Source: Mesobacterium_A sp034670065
GTDB taxonomy: Bacteria > Pseudomonadota > Alphaproteobacteria > Rhodobacterales > Rhodobacteraceae
DNA length: 64,000 nucleotides
Reading direction: 5' to 3'
NCBI GenBank assembly: GCA_034670065.1
Contig: JAXMOG010000004.1
Coordinates: forward strand, 186,001-250,000
The notes under the pieces are model-generated. The model had not been told where the DNA came from. It did not search any database and saw only the letters and a program-made list of their open reading frames with translations. This document shows positions 34,590 to 42,963 of the stretch, piece after piece; position 1 is the first letter of the stretch; each line of letters starts with the position of its first letter. Both the position numbers and the translations under genes were made by a program.

Positions 34590-35983
34590 CGCGCCACCTC
34601 AGGCGCGCCACGCGCGATATGGCCGCCGGTTGGGGCGCCTTTCAGCTCTCCATCCAGCATCACGGTTTGCCCGCGCAATATGGTGCGCACCGGCCAACCG
34701 GTCACGTCAAACCCTTCCCACGGCGTGTAATCCGCACCGTGATTCAGATCGGCTTGGCGAATTGGGCGCGTCAGCCCCGGATCCCACAAGGCGATATCGG
34801 CATCCATTCCCACCATGATAGCGCCCTTGGTTTTCAGCCCATAAAGACGCGCATGATTGGTTGCAGTGATTGCCGCAAATTTTTCTAACGAGATGCGCCC
34901 CTTGGTGACGCCTTCGGAAAACAGGATCGGCAAACGAGTCTCAACACCGGGAATGCCGTTGGGAATGTTGCGGAAAGACGTGCGTGCGCCCGGCGCATCC
35001 TTGCCTGCCGGGTCGGCAAACCGAAACGGGCAATGATCCGATGAAAACAGCTCAAAATCACCGCCAGTGATGCCAGACCATATCGCATCCCAATCAGACG
35101 CCCCACGGGGCGGCGGCGAGCAGACATACTTGGCCCCCTCAAACCCTGCGCGATCCAGATCATCGGCTGTCAGCGTGATATACTGTGGGCAGGTTTCGGC
35201 AAACACCTTGGCCCCCCGCTGGCGCCCCCGCCGTATCTCATCCAGCGCTTCGCCGTTTGAAACATGCACGATCGTCAAAGGGACATCCGCGATTTCCGCC
35301 AGCGATATCGCGCGATGGGTGGCCTCACGCTCCACCGGAACAGGCCGTGTGCGGGCATGGAACAGCGGATCAGTGTCGCCTTCCCGCTCGGCCTTGTCGC
35401 GCAGGAAATCGATGGCATCTTCGTTTTCAGCGTGGACCATGACCAACGCGCCCTGTTCACGTGCCACGGCCATCACATCCAGGATTTCACGATCCGACAG
35501 CGCCAACCCTTCGTAGGTCATAAAGACTTTGAAACTTGAATAGCCCGCATTCAGCAGCGCAGGCAGATCCTGCCCCAATGTCACCGGGTCGGTCTGTTTG
35601 ACGATCAGGTGAAACGAGACATCGCAATGGCAATTTCCGTCAGCCTTGGCGTGATAGGCGGCAACCGCGTCGCGCAGGGTCTGGCCTTCAACCGGCAGAC
35701 AGAATGGCAAAACGGTCGTGTTTCCACCGGCAACGGCAGAGCGCGTGGCCGTGGTGAAATCATCGGCCATCTCAATGCCCGGGCCGGACGGCTGGGCGAT
35801 ATGGACATGGCTGTCGATCCCGCCGGGCATGGCGATCAGGCCGTCCGCGTCAATAACCTCCGGCGCTCCGTCCAGGCTGGCTGCCAGTGCGGATATGACC
35901 CCGCCAGTGATCCCAATGTCGCAAACCGTAACACCCGCAGATGTGACGACCTGCGCGCCCTTGATGATTGTGTCAAAGCTCAC
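34586..35983 (-). CDS. Dihydropyrimidinase/D-hydantoinase-like amidohydrolase
   Basis: A 465-residue TIM-barrel amidohydrolase of the dihydropyrimidinase/hydantoinase branch. The metal-binding set is present: HxH in GGIDSHVHIAQP (near residue 57), carboxylated Lys in SSFKVFMTY (near 150), His in MVHAENED and TIVHVSNGEA, and Asp in LFSSDHCPFRF. The start is GTG overlapping the racemase-like stop (GTGA). These enzymes open cyclic ureides such as dihydrouracil, hydantoins or allantoin. The exact ring is unknown; the operon also has two amidases and a deacetylase-like gene. Confidence 0.88.
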   Translation of the reverse strand: MSFDTIIKGAQVVTSAGVTVCDIGITGGVISALAASLDGAPEVIDADGLIAMPGGIDSHVHIAQPSGPGIEMADDFTTATRSAVAGGNTTVLPFCLPVEGQTLRDAVAAYHAKADGNCHCDVSFHLIVKQTDPVTLGQDLPALLNAGYSSFKVFMTYEGLALSDREILDVMAVAREQGALVMVHAENEDAIDFLRDKAEREGDTDPLFHARTRPVPVEREATHRAISLAEIADVPLTIVHVSNGEALDEIRRGRQRGAKVFAETCPQYITLTADDLDRAGFEGAKYVCSPPPRGASDWDAIWSGITGGDFELFSSDHCPFRFADPAGKDAPGARTSFRNIPNGIPGVETRLPILFSEGVTKGRISLEKFAAITATNHARLYGLKTKGAIMVGMDADIALWDPGLTRPIRQADLNHGADYTPWEGFDVTGWPVRTILRGQTVMLDGELKGAPTGGHIARGAPEVAR

Positions 35984-36726
35984 TGAATCGTCTCCATCGC
36001 TATGATTTTGCTGAGGCGGTCCGACAGGCCGACCGTGGCCTTGGCCGCTGGCTTGGATGAGCGCCCTTTGAAATCCGCTCCTAACGAAACCAGTGTGATG
36101 GCCTGCGCAACGGCAGCGGCAATCGGATCAATGACAATTCCGGGCACTTCAGACGCAATCAATGGCGCCAAACCGGCCAAAGGCGCGCCGCCCAAGATCA
36201 CCACGTCTGCCCCATCTTCCCGGACGGCATCCTGTGCCAACGCGACCAGATCGCCACGCAAGTCAGTGGCCGCGCGGGCAACATCAACCTCCGCAGCAAC
36301 AGGGGTACGCACCCCGGTGAAGCGCGAGCCAAGACCGGTGTCAGCCACACAGGCCGCATACCAGCGCGTCATCAGCGGTGAAAAAGTGACAACGGAAAAA
36401 CGCTCGCCCAGCATGGCAGCGGACATAACCGCCGCCTCTGCCATTCCCACCACAGGCAGATCAAACAGCTCTCGCGCACCGGCCAAACCCGGATCCCCGA
36501 AGGCCGCGATGACCACAGCGTCAATCCCGTCAATGTCCTGCGCGATCATTTCCAATGCGATCCCACTGGCGATCTGTGCTTCCGCGCGCGACGCAATATA
36601 GGGAAATCCCGTGCTGGCCGTACGTGGAATGATCTCGGCACGATCCCCCGCCACCTGACGTGCGATCTCTGCCATCGTGTCAGTCATTGCTTGGGTCATG
36701 TTCGGATTCACAAGAAGGATACGCAT
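35980..36726 (-). CDS. Asp/Glu-racemase-superfamily protein lacking both catalytic Cys
   Basis: A 248-residue protein like hydantoin racemase (MRILLVNPNMTQAM at the start). In true hydantoin racemases the catalytic cysteines sit in ACFGDPGL and LGCAGM; here these read AAFGDPGLAGARELF and VILGGAPLAGLAPL, so both cysteines are absent. A racemase by the known mechanism is unlikely; the protein may bind a similar substrate or catalyse another reaction. The start and the amidase stop overlap by one base (TAATG). Confidence 0.8.
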   Translation of the reverse strand: MRILLVNPNMTQAMTDTMAEIARQVAGDRAEIIPRTASTGFPYIASRAEAQIASGIALEMIAQDIDGIDAVVIAAFGDPGLAGARELFDLPVVGMAEAAVMSAAMLGERFSVVTFSPLMTRWYAACVADTGLGSRFTGVRTPVAAEVDVARAATDLRGDLVALAQDAVREDGADVVILGGAPLAGLAPLIASEVPGIVIDPIAAAVAQAITLVSLGADFKGRSSKPAAKATVGLSDRLSKIIAMETIQ

Positions 36727-38075
36727 TAATGAACCTTTTCTTTTTCTTGTTCTGCAAGGATGCGGACGACCCGTCGCGCAAGGCCAAGCAACGCCGCATC
36801 GCGCCCGCGCCCAGCGATGATCTGAAGCCCCAGTGGCAGGCCGTTGCCTGCAAGCCCCATGGGGATGGACAGCGCCGGGCACCCAGCGTGATTGGCTTGT
36901 GGTGTGAACGCAGCGTGGTCCCGCGGGGCACATGCCGCTCCGCCAATCGTATGCGGCGCGATCTGGTCAATTGGCCACGCGGGACACGGCGTTGTGGGAA
37001 TGAGAATGGCATCGAAACGCGTCAAAAATGCCTGCAGGACTTCGCCAATCCGATGCGACGCCTGAAGCGCCCGCGATACGTCAACGCCGGACAGCGCCAA
37101 GCCTTTTTCGATTTGAACCGCAATGTCTGGATCAAACAGCGCAGGCGCAAAGGCATACTTGTCGCCAAACAAAGCCGCCAACCCGGCAAATTGCAGCGCC
37201 ATGACGGAGCCACCGTCCAACCCGCCCCAATCTGGCGCGGCATCTGTCAGCTCCATGCCCTGATGGCGCAGCTGCGTAACGGCGGTTTCAAACGCGGTAC
37301 TTACATCGGCGTCCAGCACTTGGCCCAAGCCGAAATCAGGTGAAACCGCCAAATCCCCCCTCAGCGGTGCCATTTCGGGCATGTCGGACAAAACCGACAT
37401 GGCCAGGTGGATATCCTCGACATGGCGGGCAATTGGACAGATTGCCGAAATGCCCCACACCGGCTCATCAAATCCCGGGCCGTAGGGCACCAGGTCTTGT
37501 GATGGTTTAAAGCCAAAGACCCCAACATGCGCCGGCGGACGGCGAGAGGACCCGCCTGCATCTGTTCCCAACGCCAACGGCGCCATCCGTGCAGCAACGG
37601 CTGCCGCCGGGCCGCCCGAGGAACCGCCGGTGGTGCAGGTCGGATCAGCCGGGTTTTGGGTCTGGCCATGAAGCGGCGTATTGGTGACACCCTTGCAAGC
37701 AAATTCAGAGCACGCTGCAATGCCAAGGATCATCGCCCCGGCGGCGCGCAAACGCTGAACGGCACGCGCATCTTGCGGAGCTTCAAAATCTGAGAATAGC
37801 CGTGACCCTTGGGTGATGCGCAGCCCCTTCACCCAAATATTGTCCTTGATAACCACGGGCACGCCAGCCAGCGGCAAATCTTCGCCAGCCGCCAGACGAA
37901 CAGTGACGGCGCGCGCCTCTTCATCCAGCGCCGGATTGACAAGCGTCATCGCATTCAATGCCGGATCAAGCGCGGCGACCTGTGCACGGGCTGCATCCGC
38001 CGCTTGTTGCGGGGTGGCGCGCCCTGCGCGGATCGCATCAGCCAATGCCACCGCTGAAAGGTCCATCAAGCTCAT
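36726..38075 (-). CDS. Amidase-signature amidase
   Basis: A 449-residue amidase. Lys of the triad is in GVPVVIKDNIWVKG (near 82), cis-Ser and nucleophile Ser in TTGGSSGGPAAAVAARM and LGTDAGGSSRRPPA (near 155-180). The start forms an ATGA overlap with the deacetylase-like gene. It is a second, distinct amidase beside the one at 29461. Both may hydrolyse carbamoyl or amide products of ring opening; substrates are unknown. Confidence 0.88.
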   Translation of the reverse strand: MSLMDLSAVALADAIRAGRATPQQAADAARAQVAALDPALNAMTLVNPALDEEARAVTVRLAAGEDLPLAGVPVVIKDNIWVKGLRITQGSRLFSDFEAPQDARAVQRLRAAGAMILGIAACSEFACKGVTNTPLHGQTQNPADPTCTTGGSSGGPAAAVAARMAPLALGTDAGGSSRRPPAHVGVFGFKPSQDLVPYGPGFDEPVWGISAICPIARHVEDIHLAMSVLSDMPEMAPLRGDLAVSPDFGLGQVLDADVSTAFETAVTQLRHQGMELTDAAPDWGGLDGGSVMALQFAGLAALFGDKYAFAPALFDPDIAVQIEKGLALSGVDVSRALQASHRIGEVLQAFLTRFDAILIPTTPCPAWPIDQIAPHTIGGAACAPRDHAAFTPQANHAGCPALSIPMGLAGNGLPLGLQIIAGRGRDAALLGLARRVVRILAEQEKEKVH

Positions 38076-38959
38076 GCGCTGCCCCCGTGCTTGGCAGCCC
38101 AATGCAAGGCAATGTCGCGACGTGGGGCGATCCAGACACCCGCATGAGAGGCGATATGCGCCAGCACATCTTCCAGCCCCTGAATGCGGCCCGGCCGCCC
38201 GATCAAGCGCAGATGCAGACCAATCGACATCATACGCGCGGCCCCCGCACCCTCGGCATAAAGCCGATCAAAGGCGCCAATCACGTAGTCAGAAAAGTCA
38301 CGCGCCTGAACAAAACCACCACCCGGCGAAAACCGCATGTCGTTGGTATCAAACGCATAAGGCAGGATAACATGGTCGCCCTGCATGCGGGGAATATCAT
38401 CATCATAGACGTCGCTGTCATAAACAAAATCACCGCGTTCAATCAGCAAATCGCGCGTATTGGTTGAGGCCGAAGACCGCGTGTGCCACCCAACCGGCGC
38501 CGTGCCACAAGCCGCCTTTATCGCGGCATGGGTCCGCTCAATCGTCGCGGCCTCCTCGGCACGCGTCATGTTCGCGTGACGCTGCCACAACCATCCGTGG
38601 CACGACAGTTCATGCCCCCGCGCCGCAATGTCTTGCATCAGCCAAGGCGACCGTTCCGCCACCCGCCCACATGTGGAAAACGTGGCTTTAACACCGTGAC
38701 CGTCAAAAGCATCGGCGATCCGGCGATAGCCCTGCCGCGTGCCATAGGCAAAGTGGGTTTCCATGCACAGATCAGGAACGCCCTCTACCTCTTCACGGAT
38801 CTCGTAAGTCGACTCATTGCGCGGATCACCATCGCCAATGGACAGCTCGGCCCCTTCCTCGACATTCACAACAAACGACACGGCAAGCTGTGCATCATTT
38901 GGCCAACACGGGGCAGGTTCAGCGCCGAAATACCCTTTGAAATCACGTCTGTCCGTCAT
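38072..38959 (-). CDS. Polysaccharide-deacetylase-fold hydrolase (PuuE/allantoinase-like)
   Basis: A 295-residue NodB-fold protein. Typical segments are AVSFVVNVEEGAELS (conserved beta strand), ATFSTCGRVAERSPWLMQDI, AARGHELSCHGWLWQRH (His motif), and RMMSIGLHLRLIGRPGRI near the C-terminus. PuuE-type enzymes of this fold hydrolyse allantoin; others deacetylate or open other rings, without being chitin enzymes. Proximity to dihydropyrimidinase and amidases suggests hydrolysis of a cyclic ureide or imide. It follows the permease genes by four bases. Confidence 0.82.
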   Translation of the reverse strand: MTDRRDFKGYFGAEPAPCWPNDAQLAVSFVVNVEEGAELSIGDGDPRNESTYEIREEVEGVPDLCMETHFAYGTRQGYRRIADAFDGHGVKATFSTCGRVAERSPWLMQDIAARGHELSCHGWLWQRHANMTRAEEAATIERTHAAIKAACGTAPVGWHTRSSASTNTRDLLIERGDFVYDSDVYDDDIPRMQGDHVILPYAFDTNDMRFSPGGGFVQARDFSDYVIGAFDRLYAEGAGAARMMSIGLHLRLIGRPGRIQGLEDVLAHIASHAGVWIAPRRDIALHWAAKHGGSA

Positions 38960-38963
38960 TGTC

Positions 38964-39764
38964 TCATCCTTGGATCATGCGGTTGAGACCAACGGTGCGC
39001 GCACCAAAGGCCAGCACGATGACGGCCAACAGGATCAACCCCGAAGACATGGCCGCAAGCGACGGATCGGGTTGCTCCTCGAGGTACTGAAGCATCTTGA
39101 TCGGCAGGGTCTTGTTGCGTGCGTCCGTCAGGAAAATCGAGATTGGATAGTTGTCCATCGAGGCAAGGAACGCGAAAAGACCAGAGGTCAGATAGGCCGG
39201 TGCCAGGTTTGGCACCAACACTTTGAATATCGCCTTGGGATAGCTCAGGCCCAGCGTGCGCGCGGCATCGATCAGCGAAAAATCAAACGCCGACATAGAG
39301 GCCAGCAGCGTGCGCATAACGAAGGGCAAGGTGATCACGATATGCCCCAGCAGCAGCGACCAATAGGCATCACGCAGGCCGATTTCGCGAAAGAACTGCA
39401 ACAACGCCACGCCAACCACCAGCCCCGGCATCATCAGTGGAGACACGGTGAAGGTGGCAATCGCCTCACGACCGCGGAAGTTGCCGCGCGTTACTGCGAT
39501 AGACGCCAACGTGCCCAGCACCAGTGAGATCACCGTTGAAATGAACGCCAGGTTCAGGGACAAAACGACCGCATCCCACAACCCGTTGCGGCGGCCCAGC
39601 GACGCATACCAGCGAAGCGACCATTCAGGCGGCGGCAGCGTGTAGACCGACGATGACGTGAAAGAGGCCGCCAGCGTTATGAAGATCGGCAGCATCAGAA
39701 AAGCGATGCAAAACAAACCGATAATCCAGCTTAGAACCCGAAAGATTTGATCTGTCTGTGTCAT
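38964..39764 (-). CDS. ABC transporter permease (PotC-like)
   Basis: A 266-residue permease with six helices and the ATPase-docking loop FSLIDAARTLGLSYPKAIFK near residue 165. It starts at ATG 39764, overlapping the previous permease stop (ATGA). It pairs with the permease at 39761 and the ATPase at 40588, forming a spermidine/putrescine-type (POPT) importer that likely brings in the substrate. Confidence 0.88.
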   Translation of the reverse strand: MTQTDQIFRVLSWIIGLFCIAFLMLPIFITLAASFTSSSVYTLPPPEWSLRWYASLGRRNGLWDAVVLSLNLAFISTVISLVLGTLASIAVTRGNFRGREAIATFTVSPLMMPGLVVGVALLQFFREIGLRDAYWSLLLGHIVITLPFVMRTLLASMSAFDFSLIDAARTLGLSYPKAIFKVLVPNLAPAYLTSGLFAFLASMDNYPISIFLTDARNKTLPIKMLQYLEEQPDPSLAAMSSGLILLAVIVLAFGARTVGLNRMIQG

Positions 39765-40591
39765 TGGCGCGCCCCCAACCGTCGGGCCAGCCAACTGGAA
39801 AAGATCACAACGAAGACGGCGATGGCCAGAAGAACAGCGGAAATCGTCGCCCCCAGCGGTTCATTCCGCAGGTACAGGAAGCTGCGTGCGATCAGCATCG
39901 ACATTGTCTGCTGCCGTTCCCCCACGATCAGCGAAGGGATCACATACATCGAGATGGCCATCGAAAAGGTGAAAGCAGAACCCGCCACAACCCCCGGCAG
40001 GCTGAGCGGCAAAGTGACATTGAAGAACCGAAAGAACGGCCCTGCCCCAAGCGACGCCGCTGCCTCAGGCAGCCGACTGTCCATCTGGCGAATGACGGCA
40101 TAAATCGGCAGCACCATGAAGGGCAAAAAGACATTGGCCGCCCCGACCACAAGGGCCGTTTCAGTGAACAGCATGCGCACGGGCTTTTCAGTTAACCCGA
40201 TCCACTGAAGCATCGTGTTCAAAAAGCCATTGGCACGAAACAGGATCGACCAGGCAAAAGCTTTGACAACCACGCCAAGCGACATTGGCAAAACCATCGC
40301 CACAAGGAACACCGTCAACCACGGCCCCTTGGCACGGTTCATCGCAAATGCTGTTGGATAGGCGATCAACAAGGCCAGCAAGGTCGTCAGACCGGCGACC
40401 CGAAGCGTTCGCATCAAAACCCGCATGTTATAGTCATCGGCAAAGAACGCGCTGTATTCCGCGAACGACAACCCATCAGGCGTTTGGATCGATTTGGCCA
40501 ACAGCATCAAAAGCGGCAACGCATAGACCAGCGCCAAAAACGCCAAACCTGGAACCGCCAACAGTCCGATACGATCTACGCGTGAACTCAC
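39761..40591 (-). CDS. ABC transporter permease (PotB-like)
   Basis: A 276-residue permease with about six helices (first GLLAVPGLAFLALVYALPLL). The docking loop is SRLPEAAASLGAGPFFRFFN near residue 180. The start is most likely the GTG at 40591, which overlaps the ATPase stop (GTGA); a TTG at 40630 would add a non-conserved extension. It partners the permease at 38964. Confidence 0.86.
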   Translation of the reverse strand: MSSRVDRIGLLAVPGLAFLALVYALPLLMLLAKSIQTPDGLSFAEYSAFFADDYNMRVLMRTLRVAGLTTLLALLIAYPTAFAMNRAKGPWLTVFLVAMVLPMSLGVVVKAFAWSILFRANGFLNTMLQWIGLTEKPVRMLFTETALVVGAANVFLPFMVLPIYAVIRQMDSRLPEAAASLGAGPFFRFFNVTLPLSLPGVVAGSAFTFSMAISMYVIPSLIVGERQQTMSMLIARSFLYLRNEPLGATISAVLLAIAVFVVIFSSWLARRLGARQ

Positions 40592-41667
40592 GGTGTCACC
40601 TCGTAAACCAGCGTGTCTTCCAAGGCCCAACCAAGCGTGGCCGTTTCGCCGCGGCTTAACCCGGTTCGGATGCCCGGCAATTCACACAGGATCCGATCTT
40701 CGCCCGATGCGCGCCCGTGCAGCATCGTTTTGGAGCCCAGCACCATCACGTCTTCCAAAACAACGGAAATGGTGTTTTCACCCCCGTCGATCGATACCAG
40801 CTCTGGTCGAACACACATCAAGACGGTGCCGCCAACGCCAACCTCTGTACGCGCCTGCACCGGGCCATAGGCTGTATCAATTGTGGCCATGCCTGACTGT
40901 GTTGCAGTGACCCGGCCAGTGATCCGTACCGAAAGCCCGACGAAATCCATAACAAATGGCGTTTCGGGCTGAGCATATAACGTTGAAGGGGCGGCGAACT
41001 GTTCGATCTTGCCAGCATTCATCACCGCAATACGGTCCGAGACGCCCATCGCCTCTTCCTGATCATGGGTCACAAAGATTGCAGTGATTCCGCGGTCGCG
41101 CAGCAGCGCCTTCAGCTCTACCTGCATCGTTTCGCGCAGTTTACGGTCCAGCGCCGAAAACGGTTCGTCCAACAGCAACAGATCGGGGTCAACCACCAGC
41201 GCGCGCGCAACCGCGACACGCTGTTGCTGACCACCTGAAAGCGCGGTGATCGGCCGGTCGGCATAGTCGCTCATTCGGACAAGCGACAACACTTCCTTGA
41301 CCGGGTCGCTGGTTGCCGACTTTGCAATACCGCGTGCGCGCAAGCCAAAGGCAACGTTTTCGGCCACGGTCAAATGGGGAAACAGCGCATAATTCTGAAA
41401 AACCACCGACACATTGCGCTTATGCGCCGGAAGATGGGTGATATCGCGCCCGTCCAGAACAACCGATCCATCATCGGCATTCAGCAGGCCCGCGATGATC
41501 CGCAACAATGTACTCTTGCCGCAGCCGGAGGGACCAAGAAGAGACACAAGCTCTCCCCGGTCCACCCGAAAGTCCATCCCCAACATGACATTGGTGCCTT
41601 TGAACGATTTGGCCACGTCCCATACTTCGAGATAATGACGACCGCTCATCATTTGATCCTTTGCCAT
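40588..41667 (-). CDS. ABC transporter ATPase (PotA-like)
   Basis: A 359-residue ATPase with Walker A LLGPSGCGKSTLLRIIAG, Q-loop SVVFQNYALFPHL, signature ALSGGQQQRVAVARALV, Walker B LLLLDEPFSALDRKL and H-loop IFVTHDQEEAMGV, then a TOBE-like regulatory C-terminus. All motifs are intact, unlike the polyol ATPases. It energises the importer of the binding protein at 41684. Confidence 0.9.
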   Translation of the reverse strand: MAKDQMMSGRHYLEVWDVAKSFKGTNVMLGMDFRVDRGELVSLLGPSGCGKSTLLRIIAGLLNADDGSVVLDGRDITHLPAHKRNVSVVFQNYALFPHLTVAENVAFGLRARGIAKSATSDPVKEVLSLVRMSDYADRPITALSGGQQQRVAVARALVVDPDLLLLDEPFSALDRKLRETMQVELKALLRDRGITAIFVTHDQEEAMGVSDRIAVMNAGKIEQFAAPSTLYAQPETPFVMDFVGLSVRITGRVTATQSGMATIDTAYGPVQARTEVGVGGTVLMCVRPELVSIDGGENTISVVLEDVMVLGSKTMLHGRASGEDRILCELPGIRTGLSRGETATLGWALEDTLVYEVTP

Positions 41668-41683
41668 GTCAGAGAGTTCAGCT

Positions 41684-42736
41684 TCACAACGCCATCAGCT
41701 TGTCAAAACGGTCGATCCATGCACGGCGGTTGGCCGCAACGAAAGACCAGTCTGGGCTGTAGATTGGCACGCCTTCTGGGATGATCGCGCCGGCTGTGAC
41801 CGTGGTGTTTGCCGGTACAGACGATGCGAAGTCCGCGATTGCGGCCTGCATCTTTGGTCCAAGCATTTCGTTGACATAGGCCTGCGCCAATTCTGGGTTT
41901 GGCCCGCCTTTGACCAGACAAATACCCGATGGCATGGCAAAGATACCCTCGGCCGGTGCCGCCAGATCAACCGGAACGCCCTCGGCTTTACGTGGCAATG
42001 TGTAGGACGAGAAGTTGCCCGACAGCATAGAAATTTCGCCCTGCTCCAGCAGGTTGAAGGCTTGGCTCATGGTTGTGTAAACCGACAGCAAGTTCGGCTT
42101 CAGCTCTTCCAGTTTCGCGAAGGCCGCGTCGATTTCGTACTGCGCTTCGGAAAACGGCTTGCCCGACCCCAGCATCGCTGCCGAGAACAAAGTCCACATG
42201 CCTTCGGTGTTCTGAAGCGAAGGAATGATGATCTGGCCCTTGTTGGCCGGATCCCACAATGCGGACCATGATGCGACACCGTCGGTGGCATCAGTGTTAT
42301 ATGCCACACCGGCCCATGGCTGAACGTAGTTGCACCACATGCCTTCCATGTGAACGGCATCGCCGCGCAGATCAGTCATATTGGGCACCGCGTCAGCAGT
42401 GATTGGCACCAACAGATCGGCTTCGACCGCCTGGATCATCACCGGGTCATCCATCTGAACGACCGACAGATACGGATTGTCTTTGTTGGATGACATCTTC
42501 TCAAGGTTGACCGAAGACTTGGTCCCCTCAAACAGAATGTCTGCGCCGATGGCCTCTTTCATATAGGGCGCGACAATGGACTCCATCCATGCGGTGTGAG
42601 AGCCCGCGCAACCGATGACGATTTCCGAGCTGGCAGCGCGCAGGATGGATGGCGCAGCCAATGTGCCGACGGCGGCGTATGCAGATGTTTTCAGTAGAGT
42701 TCGACGGCTGATGCCGTTGGAAAGTAGGCGTGTCAT
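41684..42736 (-). CDS. ABC transporter substrate-binding protein (PotD-like, Tat signal)
   Basis: A 350-residue extracellular solute-binding protein (type 8/PotD-like). The N-terminus SRRTLLKTSAYAAVGTLAA (residues 10-28) is a twin-arginine signal. The mature part has conserved segments such as GEISMLSGNFSSYTLPRK. First gene of the 13-gene operon, 16 bases before the ATPase, so no hairpin separates the two. A candidate GntR palindrome lies 69 bases upstream of its start. Confidence 0.88.
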   Translation of the reverse strand: MTRLLSNGISRRTLLKTSAYAAVGTLAAPSILRAASSEIVIGCAGSHTAWMESIVAPYMKEAIGADILFEGTKSSVNLEKMSSNKDNPYLSVVQMDDPVMIQAVEADLLVPITADAVPNMTDLRGDAVHMEGMWCNYVQPWAGVAYNTDATDGVASWSALWDPANKGQIIIPSLQNTEGMWTLFSAAMLGSGKPFSEAQYEIDAAFAKLEELKPNLLSVYTTMSQAFNLLEQGEISMLSGNFSSYTLPRKAEGVPVDLAAPAEGIFAMPSGICLVKGGPNPELAQAYVNEMLGPKMQAAIADFASSVPANTTVTAGAIIPEGVPIYSPDWSFVAANRRAWIDRFDKLMAL

Positions 42737-42804
42737 GACGTTCCTCTTGGTTGTGTCCCGGTGTCTATGTTGTGGTTTCAGCGTCTTATTTTTTGCTGAC
42801 TTGT

Positions 42805-42820
42805 AAATGGAATGCCATTT
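42805..42820. promoter_or_regulatory. Palindrome, GntR-type operator candidate 1
   Basis: AAATGG-AATG-CCATTT, perfect 6-base arms, 69 bases before the PotD-like gene start. It matches the sites at 42948 and 44985, and probably controls the 13-gene minus-strand operon. Confidence 0.6.
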
Positions 42821-42947
42821 GAGTTAGGTCAAAATCACACCTAGCCTTCGAGATAAAACCGCCAAAATACGCTTATTTTCTTGGGAAACTTAAATTTGCG
42901 GCAAAAGAAAGCGCCTTCTGCCTCATTCGTCAGCAAAGGAAAAACTT

Positions 42948-42963
42948 AAATGGCATCCCATTT
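42948..42963. promoter_or_regulatory. Palindrome, GntR-type operator candidate 2
   Basis: AAATGG-CATC-CCATTT, perfect 6-base arms. It overlaps the ATG of the amidohydrolase gene, so a bound regulator would cover the start and could block both transcription and translation initiation. Confidence 0.6.
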
